Source: Alkalibacillus salilacus
GTDB lineage: Bacteria; Bacillota; Bacilli; Bacillales; Alkalibacillaceae
NCBI RefSeq assembly: GCF_030812915.1
Contig: NZ_JAUSTQ010000001.1
Span: forward strand, 124,001-188,000
DNA length: 64,000 nucleotides
Direction: 5' to 3'
Below the pieces are notes generated by a model, which saw only the letters and a program-made list of their open reading frames with translations, made no database searches and was not told the DNA's origin. The translations under genes and the position numbers were made by a program. Positions 49,447 through 58,224 of this stretch are shown piece by piece. Within the stretch, counting starts at the first letter, position 1; every line of letters begins with the position of its first letter.

Positions 49447-50464
49447 CAACTAACACCCTTTCTACAGACACGGTTTCTTTTATGTAATTAAGTGATTTTA
49501 ACACCTCATCATCACCACCTTGTAATTCCACAATTAAGTTCCCAAACGGTGTGTCTTGAATTTCTAAAATTTGTCCGTACAAAATATTCACTTCAACATT
49601 AAACTTTTTGGCTACACGTGATAACACGGGCTCACCCGCGCGACTACGTAAGAATGTTACTCGGTAAATATGACGAGAATCGTTATAAGTTTCAATGTCA
49701 GCCAATATTGATTTCGGGACATCCGCTTTCATTACACTTTCAACGAATTTTCTTGTTGTCGAATGTTTTGGATTGGTAAATAAGTCAAAAATGGCACCTT
49801 GTTCAATAATTTCACCACCTTCCATTACGGCAACACGGTCACATATGTCTTTTATGACATCCATTTCATGAGTGATCATTAAAATGGTCATGTTATACTC
49901 ATCGCGGATACGTTTCAGCAGCTCTAAGATGGACTGCGTCGTTTCTGGGTCCAATGCAGAAGTCGCTTCATCACAAAGTAAAATATTCGGTGATGTCGCA
50001 AGAGCCCTGGCAATTCCAACGCGCTGTTTTTGACCGCCAGAAAGCTGATCTGCGTAGTAATTGGCGCGATCCTTTAAGCCAACAAAATCTAATATTTCTT
50101 CAACACGTTCCTTAATCGTCGATTTAGATTCCCCTGCTAATATGAGTGGGAATGCCACATTATGATAAACCGTCTTTGATTCCAGTAAGTTAAAATGCTG
50201 AAAGATCATACTTATTTGGCGACGCACACTCCTCAAATCCTTAGCTGATAAATTAGTCATGTCAAAACCGTCGACTAACACTTCACCAGACGTCGGCCTT
50301 TCCAACTGATTGGCCAGTCTTACGAGGGTACTTTTACCAGCCCCGCTAAAGCCGATCACACCAAAAATTTCACCACGTTCAACCTGAAGATTAGCATCTT
50401 TAACAGCGGTTAAATGTTGCCCTTCATGTTCATAAACTTTTGAGACATTATTAAATTCAATCAT
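49436..50464 (-). CDS. metN: Methionine ABC transporter ATPase MetN
   Basis: The 342-residue ATPase has Walker A 'GFSGAGKSTL' near residue 38, signature 'LSGGQKQRVGIA' near 140, Walker B 'LLCDEATSALD' and an H-loop 'MITHEMDVI', then a C-terminal NIL regulatory domain (about 265-342). In MetN proteins the NIL domain binds methionine and inhibits transport when the cytoplasmic pool is full. The ATG at 50464 lies eight bases after GGGAGGAG; a longer start would include this site. The SAM riboswitch precedes it. Confidence 0.95.
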   Translation of the reverse strand: MIEFNNVSKVYEHEGQHLTAVKDANLQVERGEIFGVIGFSGAGKSTLVRLANQLERPTSGEVLVDGFDMTNLSAKDLRSVRRQISMIFQHFNLLESKTVYHNVAFPLILAGESKSTIKERVEEILDFVGLKDRANYYADQLSGGQKQRVGIARALATSPNILLCDEATSALDPETTQSILELLKRIRDEYNMTILMITHEMDVIKDICDRVAVMEGGEIIEQGAIFDLFTNPKHSTTRKFVESVMKADVPKSILADIETYNDSRHIYRVTFLRSRAGEPVLSRVAKKFNVEVNILYGQILEIQDTPFGNLIVELQGGDDEVLKSLNYIKETVSVERVLVDAS

Positions 50465-50484
50465 GGCCAAAACTCCTCCCATCA

Positions 50485-50533
50485 CAAAAAACCCCTCTCC
50501 TCTTATCTAAAAACAGATAAGAAGAGAGGGGTT
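50485..50533 (-). terminator. Riboswitch-controlled terminator in the metN leader
   Basis: On the minus strand AACCCCTCTC...CTTATC pairs with GATAAG...GAGAGGGGTT, then TTTTTTGTG. A very long stem ending 21 bp before the metN start is the expression platform of the S-box leader. Confidence 0.9.
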
Positions 50534-50570
50534 CGTTTATTATGACATACATTAATAGCCGATCCTTCTC

Positions 50571-50690
50571 CTCTCATCTATCAAATACATGTCGTATTCG
50601 CTGGAATTGGCACAGTATCTGCACGTTTAACAGATCCGCTGCCGAGGCTTCGTAGGGCCAGTCCCTCCACCTCTCTAGATAAGAAGATTA
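50571..50690 (-). promoter_or_regulatory. SAM-I (S-box) riboswitch controlling metNIQ
   Basis: Read on the minus strand, the leader contains the S-box consensus in order: CTTATCTAGAGAGG, TGGAGGGACTGGCCC, GAAGCC and CGGCAGC, ending with GATGAGAGG that closes helix P1 against TTATC. The terminator downstream (50485-50533) completes the switch. When S-adenosylmethionine is abundant it binds the aptamer and transcription ends before metN; at low levels the operon is made. Experimentally proven examples of this class in Bacillus have the same layout. Confidence 0.96.
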
Positions 50691-50727
50691 ATATGGTTAA
50701 TTTATTTAATTTTAAATGATAGTCACA

Positions 50728-50756
50728 ATAATACAAATACTCGATTTAATTGTCAA
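50728..50756 (-). promoter_or_regulatory. SigA-type promoter of the metNIQ operon
   Basis: On the minus strand TTGACA (50756-50751) and TATTAT (50733-50728) are exactly 17 bases apart, about 40 bases upstream of the S-box aptamer. Confidence 0.85.
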
Positions 50757-50802
50757 TTATCTTTTGAAAATTTTTTCATCTTGTTCTGACTTATTTCAAA
50801 AA

Positions 50803-51834
50803 TTAAAAGACATCCTTCACGTAACCTGATTTTGCTGATTCAATTAATGCCACGACCACTTTCAAAGAGTCGAGCGCGTCTTGACCTGTTACAACTAAAT
50901 CTTCCTCACCACGAACGCTATCGACAAACGAATCAATCACGCCTGTGTTCGTCTGGTTATCATTTGTTTGTATAGCTTCTAATTCATATCGTACACGTTC
51001 ACCGTCATGAGTAAGTACCTCTAATTGATGCTCATCATCATGATAAATTTTCATAATGCCTTTCTCACAATATAGCGTTGAGCTATTATCTTCCTCACCA
51101 TAGTATGTCCACGAGAAAGAGGCTGTACCTAAACGTCCACCAGCAGTACGCAAATTACAAACGATATTATCTGGCACTTCAATTGGATTACCATTTTCAT
51201 CGACTTTATCTAAGGCTCCTTGAAAAGCGCTTACTTGAGTAATTTGATCATCAAGTAAATAATGCATTAAATCCAATTTATGAATACCTAAGTCCGCAAC
51301 CACACCATAACCTGAACGGTCCTTTTTGAAAAACCAGGTAGAATTACTCTTATTCACGCCCCAACTTTCCGGACCACCATGGCCGAAATTCGTCTTAAAC
51401 GTCAACACACTACCTAACTCACCACTTGCTATCAATTCTTTTGCCTTTTGATGTGCACGCGTGAATCGTTGATTATGATCAACCATTAGCAGTTTACCCG
51501 ACTGTTTCTGAGCATCAATAATTTTTTCCGCTTCTTCTACAGATAATGCAATCGGTTTTTCAGTCAGCACATGTTTGCCACTTAATAAAGCTTGTGTCGA
51601 AAACACATGATGAGACTCATTTGACGAACAATCACTAATCGCGACGATCGAGTCATCTTCCAATAAATCTTCTATTGAATTAGCCACTTGCCCTTCAAAC
51701 AATTCAGCTAAAGCTTGTGAGCGCTCTGGATTTCGATCATAAAACACGATGTCGGTTACATATGGATTCTCATAGTACTCCGGAGCATGACGGAATTTCG
51801 TGATCGATCCACATCCAATAATACCTACTTTCAT
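50803..51834 (-). CDS. Gfo/Idh/MocA-family sugar or polyol dehydrogenase
   Basis: The 343-residue protein has a Rossmann start 'VGIIGCGSITKFRHAPEYYE', 'EKPIALSVEEAEKII' (the conserved EKP near residue 95) and a C-terminal substrate domain with 'DLGIHKLDLMHYL' near residue 180, which holds the catalytic Lys/His/Asp set of the family. Such enzymes oxidise or reduce sugars, inositols or sugar derivatives with NAD(P). It is the last gene of an ABC sugar-import operon, which suggests it acts on the imported substrate. The exact compound is unknown. Confidence 0.9.
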   Translation of the reverse strand: MKVGIIGCGSITKFRHAPEYYENPYVTDIVFYDRNPERSQALAELFEGQVANSIEDLLEDDSIVAISDCSSNESHHVFSTQALLSGKHVLTEKPIALSVEEAEKIIDAQKQSGKLLMVDHNQRFTRAHQKAKELIASGELGSVLTFKTNFGHGGPESWGVNKSNSTWFFKKDRSGYGVVADLGIHKLDLMHYLLDDQITQVSAFQGALDKVDENGNPIEVPDNIVCNLRTAGGRLGTASFSWTYYGEEDNSSTLYCEKGIMKIYHDDEHQLEVLTHDGERVRYELEAIQTNDNQTNTGVIDSFVDSVRGEEDLVVTGQDALDSLKVVVALIESAKSGYVKDVF

Positions 51835-51851
51835 AGTCAGTCACTCCTTCT

Positions 51852-52835
51852 CTATTCACGTTTTTGGAACACAACAGCAATAATAATAATTAAACCTTTC
51901 ACAAATCCTTGTAAGTGAGGTGATACATTCATTAAGTTCATCATGTTATTAAGAATGCCTAAGATTAACACACCAAAGAATGTACCCATGACTTTACCGC
52001 GACCACCTGTCATGCGCGTACCACCAATAATAACTGCGGCAATAGCATCGAGTTCATACAATTGACCTGAACTAGAAGATGAAATCGAGTTTAACCGCGA
52101 CGTTTCAATAATCGCAGCCACACTTACCATTAAGCCACCTAAACTATAGATTGCCAGTTTCATTTTCTCAACATTGATCGCCGATAAGCGTGCTGACTTT
52201 TCGTTACTACCAATCGCATACACATAACGACCAAAGCGTGTTTTATGCATTAAGATAAAAACTAAAGCCGTCATCACGATGAAAATAATGATTGGAACAT
52301 CAATGATCCCTAAATCACTATTTGAGATATTAGCGAACGCCAGAACTTCCCCTGACATACTACCCCCGTCAGCCAAATAAAGTGCAATGGAACGCGCCCC
52401 AGCCATCATGCCGAGCGTGGCAATGAACGAAGCAATGCGTCCTTTTGCAATCATAAGCCCATTTAATAGGCCGATCATGGGGCCAGCAAGTAGGGCAGCT
52501 AATAATGCCATCGTGATACTCCCCGTCGCATTCAAAGCCATAATCGTTAAGACACCGACTAAAGCCAATACAGAACCAACGGATAAATCAAGACCTCCAG
52601 ACAGCATGATAACCGTCATACCCAAAGCAATGATTCCGATAATTGAAACCTGCATCACAATGTTTAATAGATTACCAAGTTCCAAAAACCTCGGACTCAT
52701 AAATGAAGCAACAACGAACATGATTAAAAAGGCGATTATGACACTATAATCCGTCCACACCCACTTCATGAAACGCTTAAAACGATTAGGTTGCGAATCT
52801 TCCAAATGTTGATCAGTTATTTTTGGTTCACCCAA
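51852..52835 (-). CDS. Ribose-type sugar ABC transporter permease (RbsC family)
   Basis: The 327-residue protein has eight to ten membrane helices and the RbsC hallmarks 'LSGGLDLSVGSVLALVGVL' (about residue 75) and 'AIAAVIIGGTRMTGGRGKV' (about 255). It forms the channel of the importer. I place the start at the TTG at 52835, because AAGAAGGAGG lies about nine bases upstream; an upstream ATG would initiate ahead of that site. The start overlaps the ATPase gene by 8 bp. Confidence 0.9.
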   Translation of the reverse strand: MGEPKITDQHLEDSQPNRFKRFMKWVWTDYSVIIAFLIMFVVASFMSPRFLELGNLLNIVMQVSIIGIIALGMTVIMLSGGLDLSVGSVLALVGVLTIMALNATGSITMALLAALLAGPMIGLLNGLMIAKGRIASFIATLGMMAGARSIALYLADGGSMSGEVLAFANISNSDLGIIDVPIIIFIVMTALVFILMHKTRFGRYVYAIGSNEKSARLSAINVEKMKLAIYSLGGLMVSVAAIIETSRLNSISSSSSGQLYELDAIAAVIIGGTRMTGGRGKVMGTFFGVLILGILNNMMNLMNVSPHLQGFVKGLIIIIAVVFQKRE

Positions 52836-54333
52836 CTGAAACAGCCTCCTTCTTAGAGCCCGTAGCATAACTCAATATATTGTCCTCAGTTGCTTCTGAC
52901 CCATCGAATGAACCGACGATCTCACCTTGATACATGACATACACGTGATGACATACTTTCATGATTTCCGGCGCTTCAGATGACAATATAATGACCGCTT
53001 TCCCTTGCTCAGCTAATTGAATAATATGTTGATAGATTTCTTGTTTGGCACCAACATCAATTCCTTGTGTTGGATTATCGAAAATAATAATATCAGTATT
53101 CAGCTCAAGCCACCTAGCAATCATCACCTTTTGTTGATTACCACCGCTTAGCTTATCGATATTTTCCTTAGGATTGTTCACCTTGATATTGAGTTGATTT
53201 TTATAATTCATGAATGTTTCGTGCTCGAGCTTATTGCTAATAAATCCATTCTTCTCAAAATGACCTAAAGAGGAAATGCTCATATTTTGCACAACATCCA
53301 TGTCTTGAATAATCGCATTTTCTTTTCGGTCTTTCGGAACATAACCAAGTCCAGCACGAAGCGCTTTTTTAGGATGATTTAAGTGCACAGGTTTTCCGTT
53401 AATTTGAACATCACCTTGAAAATTCTGGCGATAACCAAATAAACTTTCAAACAACTCTGTACGTCCATCCCCAGCTAGTCCCGTGAAACCGACAATTTCG
53501 CCACGCTTAATCCGAAAACTAACATCATGATAAGAACCTTCCAAAGTTAAGTGATCGACCGATAAAACAACTTCATCTGTGTGAGCATGACTGACTAGGC
53601 GATCTTCTGACACTGATTTACCTACCATATAGGTCGTGATTTGATCTAATGACTGTCCTTCTAACGGACCTGTATGAACAACGTAACCATCACGAAGGAC
53701 AGTCATGCGATCACAAATTGATTTAACTTCCTTCAATTTGTGAGAGATATAGATGATCGATATTCCATCCTGTTTCAATTGACGCATTAGTTCAAACAAC
53801 TGCTCCACTTCACTATCTGACAAAGCCGTCGTAGGCTCATCCATAATGATAATAGTTGATTTATGTAGTAAGGCGCGTGAGATCTCGATCAATTGTTTAT
53901 ACGATGTTCCTAAGTTTCGTACATATTCTTGTGGGTCAATATGGACACCTAGCTTTGTTAGAATTTCTTCAGTCTGTAGGCACATTTCTTTTACATCTAG
54001 AAATCCATAGGGTTTTCGCAATTCCTGGCCTAAGAACATATTTTCATAGACTTTTAAATCCGAGACGAGATTCAGTTCTTGATGAATAAAGCTAATACCA
54101 TGTTGTTGCGATACTTTCGGTGTCGTCATTTGAACAGATTGACCATTCACGTTAATCGTGCCCTTATCGGGGTGATGAATCCCACCTAAAATATTCATTA
54201 ACGTTGACTTACCAGCACCATTTTCTCCAAGTAGAGCATGGATTTCACCTTGATTGACCTCTAAACTAACATCATGTAACACAGGCACTTGATTGAACGA
54301 TTTATCAATATTTTGCATTTCCAATAATGCCAT
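52828..54333 (-). CDS. Ribose-type sugar ABC transporter ATPase (RbsA/MglA family)
   Basis: The 501-residue protein has two ATPase domains in tandem. The first has Walker A 'LLGENGAGKSTL' near residue 37, Walker B 'IIMDEPTTALSD' and intact motifs; the second has a degenerate Walker A 'GLAGDGRTEL' near 285, with signature 'LSGGNQQKV' and Walker B 'IIFDNPTQGID'. This asymmetry is normal in RbsA/MglA. It energises import with the adjacent permease. The ATG at 54333 follows AGAGGTGA; a start 9 bases upstream has no ribosome site. Confidence 0.92.
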   Translation of the reverse strand: MALLEMQNIDKSFNQVPVLHDVSLEVNQGEIHALLGENGAGKSTLMNILGGIHHPDKGTINVNGQSVQMTTPKVSQQHGISFIHQELNLVSDLKVYENMFLGQELRKPYGFLDVKEMCLQTEEILTKLGVHIDPQEYVRNLGTSYKQLIEISRALLHKSTIIIMDEPTTALSDSEVEQLFELMRQLKQDGISIIYISHKLKEVKSICDRMTVLRDGYVVHTGPLEGQSLDQITTYMVGKSVSEDRLVSHAHTDEVVLSVDHLTLEGSYHDVSFRIKRGEIVGFTGLAGDGRTELFESLFGYRQNFQGDVQINGKPVHLNHPKKALRAGLGYVPKDRKENAIIQDMDVVQNMSISSLGHFEKNGFISNKLEHETFMNYKNQLNIKVNNPKENIDKLSGGNQQKVMIARWLELNTDIIIFDNPTQGIDVGAKQEIYQHIIQLAEQGKAVIILSSEAPEIMKVCHHVYVMYQGEIVGSFDGSEATEDNILSYATGSKKEAVSVG

Positions 54334-54352
54334 CTTAGTCACCTCTTTTTAG

Positions 54353-54398
54353 AAAAAAGAAGAGATACAATGGCTTCATAAGCCATTGCATCCTTCTT
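54353..54398 (-). terminator. Intra-operon terminator between binding-protein and ATPase genes
   Basis: On the minus strand AAGAAG.AT.CAATGGCTT pairs with AAGCCATTG.AT..CTTCTTT, followed by TTTTC. Partial read-through would give more binding protein than transporter, as in the tct operon. Confidence 0.75.
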
Positions 54399-54405
54399 TA
54401 CTAAC

Positions 54406-55386
54406 CTAAAATTTCGAATCAGGATCGTAGAATTCATCTACATTTTCTTCAGTGATCTCCGTTGCTTCTTTAATCACCGTATCTTCTTCTGGCTCCTCAC
54501 CTTGCGCTAGCTGTGATGCGATCTCAACCCCATCTTCAACCATCGTTGGTGAATACAAGAATGTCGCTGAAATTAAGCCACCATCTTGAATACTTTCGAA
54601 AACTTCTTTAGCACCACCAGCACCTGTTACGAACTGAATATCATCACGCTCAGCTTCTTTAATAGCCTGCACAACACCTAATGCCATACCATCATCTTGT
54701 GTGAAGACAGCATCAATTTGTTCTTCTGATTGCAAAATATTTTGCATAACTGATAAGGATGTTTCAGTGGAGAATTCACCACTTTGCGAAGCAACTACTT
54801 CAATGCCATCTGCTGCTTGCATTGCTTCATCAAAACCAGCACCACGTTGTTCTGTTACAGAACTTGGTGGTCCTGTGATTTCAACAACCTTACTACCTTC
54901 ATCAAGTTGATTCGTGAAGTATTCACCAGCGTTTTCGCCGATACCTTCATTGTCACCTTTAACAACAACATCAGCTGCGTCGTTCTCTAATTCGCGGTCT
55001 ACAATCACTAACGGAATACCTTCATCTTTTACTTTTTGACCAACTGGAGACAACGCTGCCGATTCGATTGGTAACATCACAATAGCGTCAACATCTTGTG
55101 AAATTAAGTCATCCACATCGTTCGCTTGTTGGTTTGGATCCTCAGCATTCGTCATTACATATTCAACGTTCTGGTTTTCTTGAATTTCTTGAGCTTTTGT
55201 TTCGGCATTATCAATTAATGCGCCCATCCAACCATGCGTTGCAGAAGGAAGTGAAATGCCGATTGTATACGTATCTTCATCGCCACCTGAATCAGATCCA
55301 GATCCTTCTCCTTCAGATTCACTACCACAAGCAGCTAAAACACCAATTACAACCAACACCATCAAAAACGACAACAGTTTCTTCAA
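54406..55386 (-). CDS. Ribose-type sugar-binding lipoprotein (RbsB family)
   Basis: The 326-residue protein has a lipoprotein signal ending 'VIGVLAACGSE' (Cys about residue 20), an acidic Gly/Ser linker (SEGEGSGSDSGGDEDT) and a type I periplasmic-binding fold ('TIGISLPSATHGWMGALIDN', 'DVDAIVMLPIESAALSPVGQ', 'VFTQDDGMALGVVQAI'). It binds the sugar or sugar-like ligand outside the cell. It is the first gene of the import operon, and an operator-like palindrome (55430-55443) lies just upstream. The ligand is not predictable. Confidence 0.92.
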   Translation of the reverse strand: MKKLLSFLMVLVVIGVLAACGSESEGEGSGSDSGGDEDTYTIGISLPSATHGWMGALIDNAETKAQEIQENQNVEYVMTNAEDPNQQANDVDDLISQDVDAIVMLPIESAALSPVGQKVKDEGIPLVIVDRELENDAADVVVKGDNEGIGENAGEYFTNQLDEGSKVVEITGPPSSVTEQRGAGFDEAMQAADGIEVVASQSGEFSTETSLSVMQNILQSEEQIDAVFTQDDGMALGVVQAIKEAERDDIQFVTGAGGAKEVFESIQDGGLISATFLYSPTMVEDGVEIASQLAQGEEPEEDTVIKEATEITEENVDEFYDPDSKF

Positions 55387-55429
55387 AGCTTAATCCCCCT
55401 TAGAGTGGTTTAAAATTTAAAGTCTCAAA

Positions 55430-55443
55430 TGTAATCGATTTCA
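55430..55443. promoter_or_regulatory. LacI-type operator upstream of the sugar import operon
   Basis: TGTAATCGATTTCA is an almost perfect palindrome with the central CG of LacI/GalR-family operators, 44 bp upstream of the binding-protein start. Two related sites flank the regulator's own promoter region. Confidence 0.65.
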
Positions 55444-55515
55444 TTTACACTTAAGAGCAATGCTCTGCTATTAAGTCTATGCTATTAATAACAGAGCATT
55501 AACCTCAAGTTTTCA

Positions 55516-56499
55516 TCAAGTTGATTCTCGGATTAATAATTCGTGATTTAAGATGGTATTAGTAACCTCTCCGCCATTAACTTTTTCAATTAACATATTA
55601 GCCGCAACTGTCCCCAATTGATACATGGGCTGCGCAATCGTGGTTAGCGTCGGATATGTCATGTTTGAGAATTCAATATTGTCAAAACCGATAATAGCCA
55701 TTTCTTCTGGAACCTTAACCCCGGTACGATTCATTTCCTTCAACGCACCAACTGCAAGCAAATCTGATACAGAAAAGATAGCTGTTGGTCGATCTTTTAA
55801 ATTCATAATCCGTTTCGTCGCTTCAATCCCGCTGTCGAAATTTAATTGATCCGTCATGATTATAAATTCATCATTAATCGGCAGGCCATATTCTTGAAGT
55901 GCTCGCATATAACCTTCTTTACGTTCTCTAGCATAAAGATATTTTTCATTTGAATTAAACAACGCAATTTCTTGATGACCTAATTTAATTAAATGTTTGA
56001 CCGCTCGATAAGCCGCTTCCTCGTTATCAATCGTGACATACGGTATATCACTTTCCTCCGAATATTCACTGCACTGTATAATGGCATATTGTTTTGAGAG
56101 TTCTTTCAACGTCTCAATATTAACCGCTGGGTCCATTGATATAATGCCATCTGCCATCTTTTTACGTACTAAATCAAAATAAATTTCTTCACGTTCTGGA
56201 TTAGAATCCGTTTCGCATAATAAAATATTATAATTTTGATCTAATGCTGATTGTTCGATCCCTTTAATAATATCAATGTAGAAAGGGTTCGAAATCGATG
56301 GGACTAATACGAGCAATAATCGACTTTCGGAATTCCGTAAATTCCTCCCTAACATACTCGGCTCGTAATTCAATTTTTTGATGGCATCTTCGACTTTCGC
56401 TTTAGTTCTCGGAGTGACCACATTAGGACTATTGAGCACTCTTGATACCGTCGCGACAGACACGCCAGCTTTTTTTGCTACTTCATTGATGTTTGCCAT
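55516..56499 (-). CDS. LacI-family transcriptional regulator of the sugar gene cluster
   Basis: The 327-residue protein has the LacI helix-turn-helix 'NINEVAKKAGVSVATVSRVL' (residues 3-22) with the hinge 'KKLNYEPSMLGRNLR' near 45-58 and a sugar-binding domain similar to RbsB folds ('LVLVPSISNPFYIDIIKGIE', 'ITMDQLNFDSGIEATKRI'-like). Its place between the import operon and the isomerase gene, with operator-like sites on both sides, strongly suggests it represses both. The inducer is probably the imported sugar or a derivative. Confidence 0.92.
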   Translation of the reverse strand: MANINEVAKKAGVSVATVSRVLNSPNVVTPRTKAKVEDAIKKLNYEPSMLGRNLRNSESRLLLVLVPSISNPFYIDIIKGIEQSALDQNYNILLCETDSNPEREEIYFDLVRKKMADGIISMDPAVNIETLKELSKQYAIIQCSEYSEESDIPYVTIDNEEAAYRAVKHLIKLGHQEIALFNSNEKYLYARERKEGYMRALQEYGLPINDEFIIMTDQLNFDSGIEATKRIMNLKDRPTAIFSVSDLLAVGALKEMNRTGVKVPEEMAIIGFDNIEFSNMTYPTLTTIAQPMYQLGTVAANMLIEKVNGGEVTNTILNHELLIREST

Positions 56500-56519
56500 A
56501 TTTTCAACTACTCCATAAG

Positions 56520-56533
56520 TGTAATCGTTTTCA
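56520..56533. promoter_or_regulatory. LacI-type operator between lacI-type and isomerase genes (regulator-proximal)
   Basis: TGTAATCGTTTTCA shares the half-sites and central CG of the 55430 site. It lies 21 bp upstream of the regulator start, a place for autoregulation. Confidence 0.6.
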
Positions 56534-56629
56534 ATTAATATGCTATATTAACCGTAATTTTCTGTCAACTATTTTTCAAAATTCTTTTAAAACTATTGAT
56601 TATTCATCATTTTTTCTTTATGTTGATAA

Positions 56630-56643
56630 TGTAAAGGATTACA
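56630..56643. promoter_or_regulatory. LacI-type operator upstream of the isomerase gene
   Basis: TGTAAAGGATTACA has perfect TGTAA/TTACA arms around AGGA and lies 41 bp before the isomerase start. Unlike the other two sites the centre is GG, so it may bind more weakly. Confidence 0.55.
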
Positions 56644-56683
56644 TGTTTGTATTTTCTGAAAATAATTTTAGGAGGTTTTTTAT

Positions 56684-57652
56684 ATGAAATTAGGTGTATT
56701 TACCGTCTTATTGTCACATTTAGAGCTAGATGACATGTTAGAGTATGTATCTAATCGAGGATTAGAAGCAGTCGAATTAGGAACTGGAGGATTCCCAGGT
56801 AACGCCCATTGCCCTATTGATGAGCTACTAGAGGACGACCAAGCCTTACAATCTTTTAAAGCTAAAATCGATCAGTACAATCTAAGCATTAGCGCTTTGA
56901 GTTGCCACGGAAATCCCTTGCATCCACAAAAACAAATATCAGAACCAAATGATGAGCTATTAACAAAAACAATTAAATTAGCTGCTAAACTTGAAGTGCC
57001 TGTCGTCAATACATTCTCAGGGTGCCCAGGTGACCATGAAGGCGCCTTATACCCAAATTGGCCTGTTTCCCCTTGGCCACACGACTTTCAAGAAGTTTTA
57101 AAATGGCAATGGGAAGAGAAGTTAATCCCTTATTGGAAAGAGAAAAATGATTTAGCTGAATCTTACGGCGTAAAAATTGGACTTGAATTACATGGTGGAT
57201 TCTCAGTACATACGCCTCACAATATGCTAAAGTTACGTGAAGCATGTGGTCCAGCCATTGGCGCAAACTTAGATCCTTCTCACATGTGGTGGCAAGGTAT
57301 TGATCCCGTTGAATCGATTAAAATTTTAGGACGCGAAAATGCGATCCATCATTTTCATGCGAAAGATACGATCATTGACCAAGGTAATATGAACCGTAAT
57401 GGCTTAACCGACATGACTGATTATTCGCAAATGAAGGATCGTGCCTGGTATTTCCGCACAGTTGGCTTCGGTCACGACGCTAAAACATGGGCAGACATGA
57501 TCAGCATGCTTCGTCTGATGGATTACGATTACGTTGTGAGCATCGAACACGAAGACGGCTTGATGTCGATTGATGAAGGTTTTGCAAAAGCTGTTGATAC
57601 TCTACAGCCTCTAATGGTTAAAGAATCCGTCGGGGAAATGTGGTGGGCTTAG
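56684..57652 (+). CDS. Sugar phosphate isomerase/epimerase-like TIM-barrel enzyme
   Basis: The 322-residue protein belongs to the xylose isomerase-like (AP endonuclease 2) TIM-barrel family: 'VNTFSGCPGDHEGALYPN' near residue 110, 'KIGLELHGGFSVHTPHN' near 165, 'IGANLDPSHMWWQGIDP' near 195 and 'HFHAKDTI' near 225, which supply the metal-binding Glu, Asp and His. Members isomerise or epimerise sugars and inositol derivatives, or act on keto-sugars from Gfo/Idh/MocA enzymes. It stands divergent from the LacI gene, and its role is probably the next step of the same catabolic route. AGGAGG precedes the ATG. Confidence 0.88.
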   Translation: MKLGVFTVLLSHLELDDMLEYVSNRGLEAVELGTGGFPGNAHCPIDELLEDDQALQSFKAKIDQYNLSISALSCHGNPLHPQKQISEPNDELLTKTIKLAAKLEVPVVNTFSGCPGDHEGALYPNWPVSPWPHDFQEVLKWQWEEKLIPYWKEKNDLAESYGVKIGLELHGGFSVHTPHNMLKLREACGPAIGANLDPSHMWWQGIDPVESIKILGRENAIHHFHAKDTIIDQGNMNRNGLTDMTDYSQMKDRAWYFRTVGFGHDAKTWADMISMLRLMDYDYVVSIEHEDGLMSIDEGFAKAVDTLQPLMVKESVGEMWWA

Positions 57653-57664
57653 CCTTAGCCATTT

Positions 57665-57790
57665 AGATTGTTAGACAATGTCTAGACATTGTCTAACAAT
57701 CTGAACCAAATATCTAACACTTTCGGAGATTGTTAAACACTTGAATCGAATTGTTAAACAATATCGGAAGATTGTTTAACAATCTCTCAA
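57665..57790. repeat. Array E: ~21-nt step repeat with TTGTTAAACA core and a 38-bp perfect palindrome
   Basis: Copies of T[TC]TAACA or TTAAACA recur near 57671, 57693, 57714, 57733, 57754 and 57775, about 20-22 bases apart. The first 38 bases (57665-57702) are a perfect palindrome, from AGATTGTTAGACAATGTC to its inverse. The last unit includes a second palindrome, AGATTGTTTAACAATCT (57769-57785). It lies between convergent genes and may also act as a terminator for the isomerase gene, though no T-run follows. Confidence 0.75.
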
Positions 57791-57800
57791 AAGGCAAAGA

Positions 57801-57843
57801 AAAACGCCGATGACTGGCATGATCTCAGTCATCGGCGTTTTTT
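57801..57843. terminator. Bidirectional terminator after the DUF779 gene
   Basis: AAACGCCGATGACTG pairs with CAGTCATCGGCGTTT around a 9-nt loop, with T-rich tracts on both strands. It overlaps the DUF779 stop. Confidence 0.92.
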
Positions 57844-58199
57844 CATGTTTTAAGCATTTGGTATTCTTCTTCCGTAAATGCGCGTGACCTCGTAAGAAAC
57901 CGTTTCCCATGGCGGCCTTCAAGCGAAAACATACCGCCACGTCCATCGACGACATCGATAATAAGCTGTGTATGCTTCCAATAATCATATTGGCTTTTAT
58001 GCATATAAAATGGCGCACCACCTATTTCGCCTAAATAGACATCTTGATCCCCAATCATGAGATCACCATCAGGGTAGCACATCGGTGAACTGCCATCACA
58101 ACATCCGCCTGACTGATGAAACATCACATCTCCGTGCTCCGCTTTAATACTTTCAATCAAATCAAGGGCAGCATCTGTCGCTGTAACTCTTTCGACCAT
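57843..58199 (-). CDS. DUF779 protein paired with aldehyde dehydrogenase
   Basis: The 118-residue protein matches DUF779: 'HGDVMFHQSGGCCDGSSPMC' holds a Cys pair (near residues 33-34) and later Cys, 'LGEIGGAPFYMHKSQYDYWK' follows, and 'VVDGRGGMFSLEGRHGKRFL' ends it. The family commonly adjoins acetaldehyde-type dehydrogenase genes, but its action is undefined; the cysteines could bind a metal or protect the enzyme. The ATG at 58199 lies about seven bases after GGGGGT. It is 25 bp downstream of the dehydrogenase gene. Confidence 0.9.
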   Translation of the reverse strand: MVERVTATDAALDLIESIKAEHGDVMFHQSGGCCDGSSPMCYPDGDLMIGDQDVYLGEIGGAPFYMHKSQYDYWKHTQLIIDVVDGRGGMFSLEGRHGKRFLTRSRAFTEEEYQMLKT

Positions 58200-58224
58200 G
58201 ATCATACCCCCTTTCTTCTCAATT

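Noticed and set aside
55098-55403. 101-codon plus-strand frame opposite the sugar-binding protein gene
   Set aside because: It is antisense to a well-supported lipoprotein gene and has no own ribosome site or motif.
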